Source: Vicugna pacos (lineage: Eukaryota > Chordata > Mammalia > Artiodactyla > Camelidae). From it: a stretch of DNA of 64,000 nucleotides. The notes under the pieces are model-generated. The model worked only from the letters and a program-made list of their open reading frames with translations, was not told where the DNA came from and made no database searches. The position numbers and the translations under genes are program-made. Each line of letters starts with the position of its first letter. Position 1 is the stretch's first letter. Positions 11,341 through 23,264 of this stretch are shown one piece after another. Location of the stretch: NCBI RefSeq assembly GCF_048564905.1, contig NW_027328897.1:62001-126000 (forward strand). The letters run 5' to 3'.

Positions 11341-12970
11341 TAGTATTTCTTTTTGGCCTCTAAAGTCAGTGTCTTTTTTAGGAAAGCCCTAAATATATCT
11401 TTTCATCTTCATACCATTTCATGAAGAGTTTTTCTGAGACTTACTCTATGAATTAGAACACTAAGCCTTAAAGAGATTCTGAATGATGTCAATGTTTACA
11501 GTCTTAATAAGTGTTAGCACCAACTGTTTAATGTATTTTTATATGTGAGTTTGTCAACCTCTGAAAACTATTGTTGTTCACTCTTGCCTTACTGGAAGAA
11601 GTAGTAAGAAAAAAAAAAGTCAAACAATGAATCAGATGGAAAGTCACAGAAATGGACCACACTACCCATCCCAGAAGGTGATGCACATTTGGGAGCAAAA
11701 TGCCAAGATGTTAAAGGACAAATCACGTTTTAAGACTTGAGAAAAGCAATCATCTCTAACCCTCATTGTTCTTGACCCAATTCTGTGTCAAAGCATTGAT
11801 CTTATTAATCCCAATCATGGATCAATATCTGCCTTCTTGTTGTGTTTGTTTGATAAGCAGAGTTCAAGAAAATCACACGCATGTACAGACTGGTGTCCCT
11901 GAAACGTGCTGTCACCTTCAACACTAACTAGGCCCGCGGTGTTTCCAGGAGAGTATTCTTGTTCTCTGTAGTTCTCGCTCACTGTCAGTTCCTACAGCGA
12001 CTGTTCCAAACTTCTCATGCTGCTCCAGCTTCCTAACCCACAACCTCCTCTATTCACTCTCTCGGGAGGCCCTTAATTCCTGTTTATAAGAACAACAACA
12101 ACAAAAGATTCCATTGAAAGCTCATAGATATTCCCAGTTTCTGCCTTCACATCCTGAAACCCAAACAATTCTTTCCCCGTTCATTCCAGTAAAATTGAAC
12201 ATAACTGTTTCTCCTCTTACCAAATCCTAGTCCTCCTACCTGTGTTCCATATTCCTTCCTACCTGTCTCTGCAGAACCTTCATACGTTGCTTATAGTCTT
12301 TCCCAAAATCATGTAAATACATCCCAATCTTTAAACCCCCCCAATTGCCACTTCAACGTCCTTGTCTATAACACCATGTCTCTTTCTTCCCCTTCACAGG
12401 TCAGTCTCTAGAATGAGATCTCTATATTCAAATTTTTTCTCTCTCGTCTCACCTTTACTGCAGTTGAGCTTCTGCTGAAACACTCAGATCATGATCTTTG
12501 TACTGCTAAAATGCAATAGGCACTTTTCAGTCATATCTTACTGGATAGACATTTATACAGCAATTGCTCCACTTTACAGCCCCTTCCTTCTTGAAAGTCC
12601 TCTTTCCTTCTCTGTCAGGACACCAGGCTTCTATGATTTGCCACGTACCTCCCTGGTTACCCTGTGAGGTTTCTCTGATACTATTTCCACTGCCCATCCT
12701 GTCAGTGTTTGGGTTCCTAGGGGATTTTCTTTAGTTTCTGTCATCTTCTGAGTTTTGCTCTGATTGTGTGTGTTGGTGAAATGACATCTATTCTCAAAGA
12801 GCAGCACTGTATCCCAGAGAACAGTGTATTGGGAACTAGGTGTGCAGTCTAGTAGAATTAACATTTAATCCTTATATGTCCCTGGGCAAGTATTTTAACC
12901 TGAAAAAAAGACTTGATTCACCTTCTAATAGGTGAGGATAACGCCGAGTCTAAAAGCTGTGCTGCTGACT
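11341..12970. other. Intergenic, nothing recognised
   Basis: AT-rich to about 11850, then more mixed. No V gene or RNA gene seen. Some L1 relics may be present at the left side but are too decayed to name. Confidence 0.45.
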
Positions 12971-12974
12971 TATC

Positions 12975-13145
12975 AGTGGCCAAGAACACAGATTCTTGAA
13001 TCACACTAATGGGACAGATTCCAAGCTGTCACTTACTGTGGCCTTGGATAGATAACATCCTTCCTCCTTTCTTCAGTTTCCTCATTTATGAAATGAGGAT
13101 GATTAACTTTGAAGGATTAAGTAATGCTACTTAATCAATAATATT
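12975..13145 (+). repeat. MIR-like SINE relic
   Basis: Shows the MIR order: 'cagattcttgaatcacac', 'cacttactgtggccttgg', 'tttcctcatttatgaaatg' and 'aaggattaagtaatgct'. Strongly decayed. Confidence 0.65.
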
Positions 13146-13277
13146 AAAGGAAACTTAAGATCCAGACTCCTGAAAATACTACTTTTAATCAGGTTAAAGT
13201 GCTAAGAAATTCAAGCCTAGATCAGAGCAGGAAGGAGAAGGGGCAGAAAAGCCTGAGACTTAATTTGTTTCTGTTGT

Positions 13278-13296
13278 TGGCCTCCAGGGGGCGATG
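13278..13296 (+). promoter_or_regulatory. Candidate CTCF-binding motif
   Basis: TGGCCTCCAGGGGGCGATG matches 16 of 19 positions of the common CTCF consensus TGGCCACCAGGGGGCGCTA. It lies about 300 bp upstream of the TRAV8 pseudogene. CTCF is known to shape looping at antigen-receptor loci; occupancy here is inference. Confidence 0.5.
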
Positions 13297-13593
13297 TTGC
13301 ATAAGCTGGAAATACCCCTCGAATGAAAGTTCAGCTTCCCTCCTAGGAGCTCCTTAAGTCACAGATCACCCAGGTGCACATTCTGAACAGGCTCAACACC
13401 CAGATCAGTCATGGTCAAGGAAGCATCTCTTCCTAATAGCCTCTAGAACTTGCCTAAACAGGGATCTCTTGGCTCTCAGATTTTCCCAGGTGAAAGGACT
13501 CCGCGTAGTCTGGCACATTACTTTCTGCTCTTCATGGGGGAGCTTCCAGAGAACAGCTCTCCGCTTCCTCCCTGCATAGCCTTGTTCTCATGG

Positions 13594-13870
13594 ACCCTCC
13601 TGCTGCTTGGAATGCTCTTCACAGTGAGTAAGTAACGTTGTACCGCATGCTCCTGCCTCTGCAGAAGGAACATCGTTCAGCCTGGAACACTGTCTTGTTC
13701 TAAGTAGGACTGTCTTGGTCTCACTCAGCATTGACGTTGCAGGAGGACCTGGAGCCCAGTCAGTGGCCCAGCCTGACGGCCACATCACTGTCTCTGAAGG
13801 AGCCCCCTGGGGCTGAGGTGCAGCTATTCCTACAGTGCAGCCCCTTATCTCTCCTGGTACGTCCGGACAA
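13594..13870 (+). pseudogene. TRAV8: TRAV8-family pseudogene, truncated after FR2 start
   Basis: A broken V gene. The leader-like segment before the donor at 13624 reads TLLLLGMLFT, but the start position carries ACC, not ATG. After a 119-bp intron the V exon begins at 13743: GAQSVAQPDGHITVSEGAP, a close match to TRAV8 N-termini. One base is missing at about 13800-13806 (GCCCCCTGGGGCTGA), giving an early stop. Correcting it yields LRCSYSYSAAPYLSWYV. Homology then ends near 13866; the rest of FR2-FR3, second Cys and RSS are gone. It follows TRAV26, as TRAV8-7 follows TRAV26-1 in human. The member number cannot be assigned. Confidence 0.85.
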
Positions 13871-15093
13871 TGTCGTATGAAGGGAAAAGGCTTTCTCCCC
13901 GCAGCAGTGCCCAGTAACAGGCGTTGTAAGTTAATCACAATGTCATGCCAAAGTTCCAGGTGGGATCTTGGCATTGGTGGTTCTGAGTGACCCACCTAGG
14001 GCACCTGTCTCCTCTTTTCTCCCTTTTGAATCAGTTTTTCATCCCACTGTGTCCAATAAAAATTACTGATTCCTGATCATCTTTATTTTTCTACACTATT
14101 CATCCCAAGGCTTTTAGTGAACATTTGCAACATCCTTCAACTGTCCATCAGATCCTCACTGTCTGCAGATCACTTCACTTTCTACTTCAATGAAAGTTCA
14201 CAGGGCCTCCTTTTCCATCCTTTTTGGCTTCAAGTCCAACTACAGAGAATTATTATTATTTGCAGACTCTGAGGTAAGAGCACAAATGAGAGTTATTTTC
14301 ACATGTTTTCAAAACCACTTATTTCTCTTTTAAAATAAACTACTATATCTAAAAAGCAAAATACAAAAAAAATTTTTAAATGTAATAAAACAGGTGTTAA
14401 AATGCATATACAACTGAATTTGTACATTTGATTTTAAATGACAGAGTCTTAAGAGAAATAAAACTATTTACACTTCTAGTTTCAATGTCCATCTGGTGGC
14501 TACAGTAAATAATATCACTCATTAGGCAGGTTCAGAATAGAATAAATATATACAGTTAAAAGTAATACTGTTTAATACTGCAAAGTGCTCTAGCCAGCAT
14601 GAGCAACTGCTGTGAATACTGTGCTGACTTGTGAGCATCCTTCAGAACCACAGACGAGGACATAAGTGAAATCATGGATCCTCAGCACTCCTGGGAAACA
14701 CTTTCCTTACGCAAGAATCTACTGCATCCATGCCATCTGAGAAGGATCAGGCTCGATAATTACTTTCGATTTTTCTTTCCGAAAATTACCACCCCCTCCC
14801 TCAAATTCCAAATCAGAGTCTGTCTTCTCTGAAATGTTCTCAGAAAATGTCCCTCAGTCATAAAATAATGACCCTTCTTGTTCCCCCTTTCCCCCCAGCC
14901 CTCGTCACTCGTCAGAGCGCAGCGGAGGCATGAGGTGGGGCTTCCTGTCACACCATGTGGGCTTGAGCAGGATTTGTCGGTTGAGCTGCTTGGTTTCAGG
15001 GGCTGGAATGTTTCCAGAACCAATCATGAGATTCAGCATCTGATGAGTTAAGTATCTTACAGTGAAAACATCCCAGCAAGAAGGCGAGGCGTC
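13871..15093. other. Intergenic; 5' flank of TRAV22
   Basis: No gene seen. A minus-strand CTCF-like string (CCATCTGGTGGCTAC at about 14489-14503) is weaker than the others. The bases just before 15094 should contain the TRAV22 promoter, but I see no decisive element. Confidence 0.45.
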
Positions 15094-15607
15094 ATGAAGA
15101 GGCTGGTGGGCGCTGTGCTGGGGCTTCTGTGTGCCCAGGTTTGCTGTGAGTTGGGGCTGCCCCGCAGGGAATCTGCAGGACTGAGCAGCTGCAGTGTTGT
15201 TGAGGGGACAGGGATGGGAGCTGACAAGTCTTGCAGAATTTCTAGCTCTCTCATCATCCCTGGGGGCACTTTCAGGGTTTTGTAGGAACTAGATACCCTC
15301 ACCTGTGACTGTTTATCTATTTCTCATCAGGTGTGACAGGGCAGGATGTGGAGCAGAGTCCTCCAGTCCTGAGTCTCCAGGAGGGAGCCACCTCTACGCT
15401 GTGGTGCAAGTTTTCCACCACTGTGTCCAATGTGCAGTGGTATTGTCAGAACTCCGGGGGCCGCCTCATCCACCTGTTTTACGTTGCTTCAGGGACAAAG
15501 CACGATGGAAGATTCAGTGCCACAGCAGTCATTCAAGAACGCCGCAGCTCCTTGAACATTTCCTCTTCCCAGACCACAGACTCAGCCACTTACTTCTGTG
15601 CTGTGAG
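15094..15607 (+). CDS. TRAV22: T-cell receptor alpha variable gene, TRAV22
   Basis: Leader exon 15094-15145 (MKRLVGAVLGLLCAQVC), nearly the human TRAV22 leader; 185-bp intron; V exon 15331-15607. The mature protein starts VTGQDVEQSPPVLSLQEG. It has first Cys in LWCKFST, the Trp in VQWYCQN, the family-typical HLFYVASGTK in FR2-CDR2, and second Cys in ATYFCAV (15597-15599). The open frame and splice sites are intact. Odd point: the usual Arg/His after WY/WF is Cys (TGT at about 15444), one C-to-T change from an Arg codon. That adds an unpaired cysteine near the V-alpha interface and could harm folding. One NIS sequon lies in FR3. It starts a new 22-23-TRDV1-24-25 cassette. Confidence 0.92.
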
Positions 15608-15646
15608 CACAGTGCTCCCCGGGCACCTGCAGCCTGAACACAAACC
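15608..15646 (+). other. 23-RSS of TRAV22
   Basis: Heptamer CACAGTG (15608-15614, consensus), 23-bp spacer, nonamer ACACAAACC (15638-15646). A strong signal. Confidence 0.95.
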
Positions 15647-15649
15647 CTC

Positions 15650-16812
15650 AGTGGGCTCGGCCCCCTCCAGCCACAGTCTCACCGTGAGGCCGCCACCTGC
15701 ATCTGCAGGGCTTATCAGTCCCCACCTACATCAGTGTAGTTTCAATCACAGACACGTTTTCACCCTACAGATTTGGGACTTTGGTGTTTATCTTCCTTCT
15801 CAATCTGTATCTCCTTCTGCACTGAAAACGTCTAACTTGGGACTAGCAGAGTAGCTGATAAGAGGACAGAATTCAGAATTAAAACACATATTTACCACAG
15901 TAGGCTGGACTCCAAGATGGTGAAATGTGAAAGGGATTAAAAGAAAAGTCACTCCAATAAAGATATTATCCAGCTTAGCCGGGTGTCTGAAGAACGTCCA
16001 GGTCCACCTCAGTGCGTCCCAACAGGCGATTGTGAGTACATCCTACCAGTGCTGCAAAGCCAACAGACCAAATTCAAAGTTCAATATGAACTTGATCACT
16101 TAGAACAAATTTATTTCTTGTGTTTCTACATGCAAAAAGTCTGAAATCAATTTCACTGTCTGCAATCAAGGTCTTGGCAGGCTTGGCTCCTTCTAGAGGC
16201 TCTGAAGGAGATTCCAGTTCCTTGTCTCTTCCAGCTACTGGAGGCCACCTGGATTCCTCGGCTCATGAGCCTTTCTTGAATCTCTCCAACCTCTTGCTTC
16301 CACCACCACTGCTCCTTTCTCTTCTGCAGTCACACATCCTTCTGCTTCTGTCTCACAAGGTGTAAAAAGTAAATTAACAGAAATCACAATTAAATAGAGG
16401 TGGGAGACAGTGGGAGCGCTCATGCCCTGTGAGGAGAGCAGAGCTCAAAGGGCAGAAGAAGGACTTGTGTTGTTTCCTGGCAAGGACTCAGCCAATGAGA
16501 AGCCGTGGACCCTCTTCTTTACTACAGCCCTCCCCACTTCTCCTCTCTGTAAACACATTGTCCTTCCCTTGCCGTGTGGGGACTTGGATGTGGTTACAGA
16601 CCTTGAACTGCAATTCTCTTCTGATCTAGAATAAAACCATGTTTGCTGGAGAAATTTCTGGCAGTCTATTTGTTTCTGGTAAATAGAGGATATTTATGAT
16701 TATATTTAGGGTCTACCCTGATAATCCAGGAAAATTCGTATCAAGAACCTTAAGTTAATCACATATCCAAAGTCCCTTTTGCCACATAAAGTCACATTTT
16801 CATTTTATGTAG
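15650..16812. other. Intergenic, nothing recognised
   Basis: Moderate-GC sequence after TRAV22. Short overlapping open frames at about 16120-16630 have no recognisable domain. Confidence 0.45.
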
Positions 16813-16814
16813 TT

Positions 16815-17250
16815 AAAAATTTTATTGGAGTATAAGTGGCTAGCTATGTTATATTAGTTTCAGTTCCACAACATAGTAATTTGGTATTTTATCAATTACG
16901 TGCCAAACTTATTATAAAATATTGAGTATATTCTCTTACATAACATACTTATAATCTATTGATTTTAGCCCTGAAAGTTTGTACCTCTTAAACCTCTTTA
17001 CCTCTTTCACCTGTACTCCTTTCCCCTCCAGTCACCACAAATTTGTTCCCATATCTGTTGTCTTTCTGTTTTGTTAAATTTATACATATGTTTTGCTTTT
17101 TACATTTCACATATAAGTGAAAACATACAATATTTGTCTTACCTTGTCTGACTTAATGTGCTAAGTATAACACCCTCCAGATCTGTATCATCTATAACCA
17201 TATTGTCCCAAATGGCAAGACATCTTTGTTTTTTAATTCTTTGTGTGTGT

Positions 17251-17289
<39 letters not shown>

Positions 17290-19490
17290 TTCTATATCTA
17301 ATCATATGAATGAATACAGAGTTTGCTTCCATATCTTGGTTATTGGAAATAATGCTGCTGCGAACATTATGGTAAATATATATTTTCGATTAATGGTTTT
17401 GCATTCTGCTGACGAATACCCAGAGTGAAATTGCTGGATCATATGGCAGTCCTCATGTTACTTTTTTGAAGAATCTTCATGCTCATTTTCATCGTAGCTG
17501 CACCAGTTTACTTTCCCACCAAGGGTTCCCTTTCTCCAGATTCTCCACAATGCTTGTTATTTCTTGTGTGTGTGTTTGTTTCATGATAGCATTCTGACAG
17601 ATGTGAGGTGATACCTCATTGTGGTTTTGATTTTCATCTTCCTGATGTTTAAAGATGTTTAGTATTTTTGCATACATCTGTTGGCCATCCATGTGTCTTC
17701 TTTGTTAAAAAAATGTGTATTTAGGTAGTCTCTCACTTTTTAAATCAGATTATTTGTGTTTTTGATATTGAGAGTATAAGTTCTTTATATACTTTGGACA
17801 TTAACCCCTTATTGACAAATCACTTGCAGATTTCTTCTTTCATTCAGTACGTGACCTCTTCCTGGTGTTGATGGTTTCCTTCGCTATGCAAAAAATTTTA
17901 GTTTGATTAGGTCCCATTTTCTTATTCTGGGTCCTTTTTGTCCCTGCCTGAGGAAACAGATGTAAAATATATTGCAGTGATGAATGTCTTAGAGCATGCT
18001 GTCTATATTTTGTTTTAGGAGTTTTATAATTTCAGGTCTTACACTTAAGTCTTTGATCCATTTTGAGTTTGTCTTCATACGTGTTGTAAGAAAATGTTCT
18101 ACTTTCATTCTTTAACTATTAGCTGTCCAGTTTGCCCAACACCACTTATTGAAGAGTGCACTTTTCCCTGTTACTTATTTTTGTTTCCTTTCTCATAGGT
18201 CGATTGATCGTATGTGCGTGGATTTAATTCTGGGCTCTCCAGTCTGTTTCATTGAATAATATGTCTGTGTTTGTGCCAGTACCAGAGAGCTTAGATGATT
18301 CCTTTGTAGTATATTTTAATGTCAGGGAATTTCCACATTGCTCTTTTATCTCCAAATTGCTTTGGCTATTTGTGGTCTTTGGGCTTCCATACAAATTTTA
18401 GTAATATTTGTTCTATTCAATGAAAAATGTCATGAGTATTTTGATAAGGATTTGTTGAATCTGTGAATTTCTTTTGTTAGGGTGGACATCTTGACAAGAG
18501 TAATCCTTCCTACTCATAAACATGGAATGCTTTTCTACTTATTTCTATTGTCTTCAATTTCCTTATCAATGTCTTATTTTTTTCAGGGTAAAGATCTTTC
18601 ACCTTCTTGGTTAAATTTATTCCTGGAATTTACTCTTTTTCATTTAGTTGAGGATTGTGTTGTTTTCTTCAGTTATCATTCTGATAGTTATTATTAGTGT
18701 GTACAAATGAAAATTTTTCTGTATATTCATTGTGTACCCTGCAACTTTATTGAATTTATTTATTAGTCCTAAAAGTGTTTTGTTGGTGTCATCATAATTT
18801 TCTACATTGAACATCAGGCCATCTGCAAACAGTGGCAGCTTTATTTCTTTCTCTCCAATTTGGATGTTTTTTATCTCTTTGTTCTGTGTGATTGCTGTGG
18901 CTAAAATATTAAATACTAGGTTAAGTAGAAGTGAAGAGAGTGGGCATCCTTGTTTTGTTTCTGATCTTAGAGAAAAAGTTTCAGCTTTGAATCATTGAGT
19001 ATAAGATTAGCTGTGGCTTGGTCATAAATGGCCTTTATTATTTAAGGTATGTTCCCTCTATACCAAGTTTATTGAGAATTTTAACATAAATAGATGCTGA
19101 ATTTTACCAAATGAATTTTCTCCATCCATTGAGATAATCATGTAACTTTATCCTTCATTCTGTTAATGTGTATCACAGTGATTGATTTGTGGATTTGAAC
19201 CTACCATGCACACCTGGAAAAATCCTACTTACCCATAATGTGTATGTATTGTTGAATTCAGTTTCCCAATATTTGCTGAGGACTTTTGCATCTCTGAGTT
19301 TTGGGAATATTGACCTGTATTTTTCTTTTTTTGTAGTATCATTGTCTGGTTTGTGTATCAAAATATTGCTGGCCTTATTGAAAAAGTTTGGGAGTACTCA
19401 GCATTCTTCAGTTTTCTGGAAAAATTTGAGCAGGATGGGGATTAACTTTTCCTTAAATATTTGGAGAATTCCGCTGTGAAGCCATAGCAT
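16815..19490 (-). mobile_element. Antisense LINE-1 (ORF2 3' half and 3' UTR)
   Basis: The + strand starts with the reversed L1 3' end ('attttattggagtataag') and continues into reversed ORF2. On the minus strand, 17692-17489 gives the C-terminal-region pattern (ILNIFKHQEDENQNHNEVS), and the + strand near 18482 reads the complement of the TLPKAIYRF region. Many stops and shifts, so dead. It contains a GT microsatellite at 17242-17290. Confidence 0.85.
17242..17290. repeat. (GT)n microsatellite
   Basis: About 48 bases of GT repeats with small interruptions, inside the antisense L1. Confidence 0.95.
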
Positions 19491-19499
19491 TCTCTACAT

Positions 19500-19722
19500 C
19501 AAGAATCAACAAAATATGACCCATGACCAAATCTATTCAGCCGCCTATTCTTGTAAGAAAAGTTTTATTGGAGCACAGCAGCGCTCATTTATTCATGTAT
19601 TATCAGTGGCTTCTTTCATGCCACAGTGGCAGAGTTCAGTAGTTGCAACAGAGAATGAATGGCCTGCAAAGCCAAAAGTATTTACTATTCTACCCATTAT
19701 GGAAAAAGATTGTAAACCCCTG
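19500..19722. mobile_element. hAT-Charlie-like MER DNA transposon relic
   Basis: Matches the remembered non-autonomous element with the core 'aagttttattggagcacag', 'ggcagagttcagtagttgc' and 'ctgcaaagccaaaagtattt'. The ends resemble a CAGGGGTC...GACCCCTG inverted pair (left CAAGAATC, right AACCCCTG). The 8-bp flanks CTCTACAT and TTCTGCAT agree at 6 of 8, fitting a hAT target duplication. A short sense L1 scrap follows (19730-19850). Confidence 0.65.
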
Positions 19723-19849
19723 TTCTGCATCATTAGTCATCAGGGAAATTCAAATTGCTACCACAGTGACACTGCTATACACCATTATGCTGGCTAAGAG
19801 TAATAAAACAACAATATTAAGTGTTGACAAAGAGTTAGAATAAGTAGTT

Positions 19850-22202
19850 TGATTTAGAATCTACTTACTGTTCCCTTTAGTGTGAAGGGCTGTCCTTGAT
19901 CTGATGTTGCTATTACGGGAGGAAAGACAGCCCCATGCAGTGATTCAGCTTGAGGACCAATTCCTGTCTTTGAAGGGACCCTAGGGCAAGTGAGGTCCTT
20001 CCATGAATATATCCGAAGTCCTGTTTTCTCCTGGTAGGTCTAGCATCCCAACCAAGGCTTCCAGATCCCCCTGAGACACACCTCAATTAGGGGAAACAAA
20101 GATTTCACTGGGGGAAACCTCATCAAGGGCAAACTCTCCCTCTATCTGGAGAAATCACTGGCCTAAGAAGAACACTCAGCCATTCATATCAGTGCTCTGA
20201 TTGATGCATGGTTGATAATCATCAGCTTTTAAGAAACCTTACACAATTGTACAGTGTAACTTCTCTATAGGGCCACAAAGGGGCAGTGGTGCTTCAGAAA
20301 AGATTAACATTTGTCCCACATCTACATATTCTCCAAGAAGTCACAAATTAGCCTTTAAAAATCTAATGACTTTTTAATCTCCTATTAGCTTCAGTTTTAA
20401 TCTATCATTATGTATATTTCTATGTGGATAAGTATGTATGTGTGTATGTATGTATGTATGCATGCATGCATATATCCATCTAACTGAGTAGTATGTGTAT
20501 ATTCTAGTCTACTAGTTTCAAACCTATGACTTTGGAAATCAACACTTCTTTGAATAATGCAGGTTGTTTTTCAAGATCAGGACCATATTAGCTTCTCGAA
20601 TAAAAATTTATAACGATTCCACCCAGACACAGCCCAGTCTCCAACCACTGAGTTAATCTGTGCCTAGAATTCCCTCACCCCATTTTTAAAAAGGGAAAAC
20701 TGCTGGTGGTGTAAGTACCAATCCAAGCATCCGTCCATTGGAGCCATTGTCTCTCTGGGCCAGAACTAGAACTCGTTACTGGTTTGTTTGTTTTATTTTA
20801 TTTTATTTTTTTGTCACATCATATAGATACACATTTCTCTCCAGTAGCTTTTATCTGGATGCACTTAAATACTGGGACTAGGTTGGCTGAAGACTGGGAT
20901 TATGTCTCCTTCAGGAAGGAGACCCAAGTATTGCTCATGTACTAGGCACTTAGGAGCACTCAGTAAACATATATCGAAGAGATGCATTAATGAATAAATA
21001 AATCAAAAGAAAACATATCAAAAGTTTAACAATTAAGAATCCCCTGGGAGTGCTGGAGTCAAATGGGATTAGTCTGAGGAATGGAACTCTTATCATTGTC
21101 TCCTGTTGGACTGAAATGATGCTTTTCTTTGACTGGATTTGAAATGACATCAAATACAGACACAACAAAATTCTCTCCATATTTCAGAAAAAGTGTGGTC
21201 TTTACTTCTTTTAACTTCTATTATTGATAATGCAGAGCAACACTATCTTTAGGGATGCTTTGAAATTTATCTTTAATTTCTGTCTTTACATCCTGCTGTG
21301 TTAGCATCAAAAACCAAATTGATTTTTTGTATTTTTGTATTCTACCTATGAGGATAAAGGGTAGAGAAAATATTAAATGTTTGTTCAAACCCATGATGAG
21401 AACTACCAAAAAATGTCACATTATTGAATGGTCTTGACCAGATCTTGTAGAGTCTAAAAAATTTTTCTAGCCTCTCTTATCTGTTTGGAGATTGAAACTC
21501 CTGCAGATCAGATAATGCCAGTACTTCTGAATTTATTTTCCCCACATATATTCTTAGAAATATTTCACTAGGCTGAATTATATTTTAGAAGAAATACAAA
21601 TAAATTGAAATTGATTTTATTATCTTCTGTCATTTCCTAGGGTCGTGTGAAATGTGGATACATCTCAAAGATCATATTAAAATTTAAGTTCCATGAGTTC
21701 CAGACATGTATTCTGTCTGTTCTGATCCATGACTTTAGCTTGTAATGGTGTATTATGTCCCTTGTATGTCCTCATTAGACTTTAATTATTTTTTGTAATA
21801 AAAAAGAAATGCCACTCTACATACTAATCTTGGGACTTCATGGGAGACCCTGTCTTCCCTATTGTAAAACTATATCATCCCTACTGACACATCAACCTGC
21901 CCTTGTACATGATATTTAATGTTCTAGGAAGTGTGAGGAGAGGAAGAACGAGATAGAGGTAGATAGTTTGAAACTGATCATTTTTCATGTGTAAATAGTA
22001 GATTTCTCATTTTCAGTTAAAGTAATTTTCAGCAATTCTAAGGGCAAAAAGGGGAAGTGCTTGCTTTGCAAAAATAGCTTTCAGTGAAAGTACTTGTGAG
22101 AGGGTGGGGCCTCTTGAAAGCATTACAGCAGCTGTGAGCTTACAGTCAGCTTCCTTGCAGGCCAAGAAGACCAGCTGTCAGTGAGCTTTGGTGCCAGGAA
22201 CG
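19850..22202. other. Intergenic; 5' flank of TRAV23
   Basis: No gene or clear repeat except a TATG/GCAT-type microsatellite at about 20432-20471. Sequence is AT-rich. Confidence 0.45.
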
Positions 22203-22705
22203 ATGGACAGGATTCTGGGAGCATCGTTTTTAATTCTGTGGCTTCAACGAGGCTGTGAGTTATGGAGGAGAAACCCTAGGATAAGTTTAATTTGGGGGAA
22301 TGAAAGATTGGGATACAGACAGAGTCATGCTGGTAGAAATTTATAGGATGAGATATAAATTTGCAGACCTAATGAATTTTTCTTCTTAATCAGGGGTGAG
22401 TGGACAACAGGATGGAAAAAGTGACCAACAGCAGGTGAAACAGAGCCCTCAACCCCTGGTAGTCCACGAAGGCACAATTTCAATTCTGAACTGTACTTAT
22501 GAGAACAGTCTATTTAACTATTTCTCATGGTACCGGCAATACCCTGGTCAAGGCCCTGAATTCTTGATAGCCAAAAGTTCAGGTGGGAATAAAAAGGAAG
22601 ATGGAAGATTCACAGTTTCCTCCAATGGAAGTGCCAAACACTTCTCGTTGCACATCAAGGACTCCCAGCCTGGAGACTCAGCCACCTACTTCTGTGCAGC
22701 AAGTG
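22203..22705 (+). CDS. TRAV23: T-cell receptor alpha/delta variable gene, TRAV23/DV6
   Basis: Leader exon 22203-22254 ([17 protein letters not shown]), close to human TRAV23; 139-bp intron; V exon 22394-22705. The mature N-terminus carries the family-specific extension [19 protein letters not shown]. It has first Cys in ILNCTYEN, Trp in [14 protein letters not shown], the FR3 block [16 protein letters not shown], and second Cys in ATYFCAAS. Sequons NCT and NGS are visible. The frame is intact. In human this gene can join to J-alpha or to D/J-delta, hence the DV6 suffix; dual use here is inference from the family. It lies between TRAV22 and TRDV1, as in human. Confidence 0.93.
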
Positions 22706-22744
22706 CACAGAGCTCCCCAGGCACCTGCAGCCTGTACCCAAACC
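22706..22744 (+). other. 23-RSS of TRAV23
   Basis: Heptamer CACAGAG (22706-22712), 23-bp spacer, nonamer ACCCAAACC (22736-22744). Slightly off consensus at heptamer position 6. Confidence 0.93.
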
Positions 22745-23264
22745 TGCAGCTGGGGCTCCATGAAACCCTGCTGTGTAAACAAAATGTTCACAAACATACA
22801 CACACATAATCCATTTGGTCATATATAAGTCTTAATGCATAAAAAATCTGAATTTATACAGGATTTATTCTTTGACTAAAACTGAATTGATATAGTAAAT
22901 CAACTGCAAATAGATGTCACCAGAAATTCCCAAATATTTGGAAATTATGCACTCAGCTTTAACTAGCAGGTTAAAGAAGCAATTAGAAACACTATCAGAA
23001 AATACTCAGAAAAAAAATCTAGTGAGAACACATATATAAAAGTAAGAGTGAGAAGCAGGTAAAATAGTATATTGATGGAAATTTATCTTTAAAATGTTTA
23101 TATCACTAAAGAAGAAAGGTTGAAAAAGTATTATCTAGGCCTTAAATAACAGAAGATAGAAAAATAGAATGAATTAAACACAACATCAGCTAACAGAACG
23201 AAATAATTTTTGTAAGTGAAATTATGAAATACAAGCAAACAATAGAAATATCCATAAAATACAA

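Noticed and set aside
13594-13870. TRAV9 or TRAV14 remnant
   Set aside because: The AQSV.QPDGHITVSEGAP start and SYSYSAAPYLSWYV fit TRAV8 better than TRAV9 (GDSVTQ..) or TRAV14 (AQK.TQ).
17242-17290. Possible functional GT tract
   Set aside because: A common microsatellite inside a dead antisense L1.
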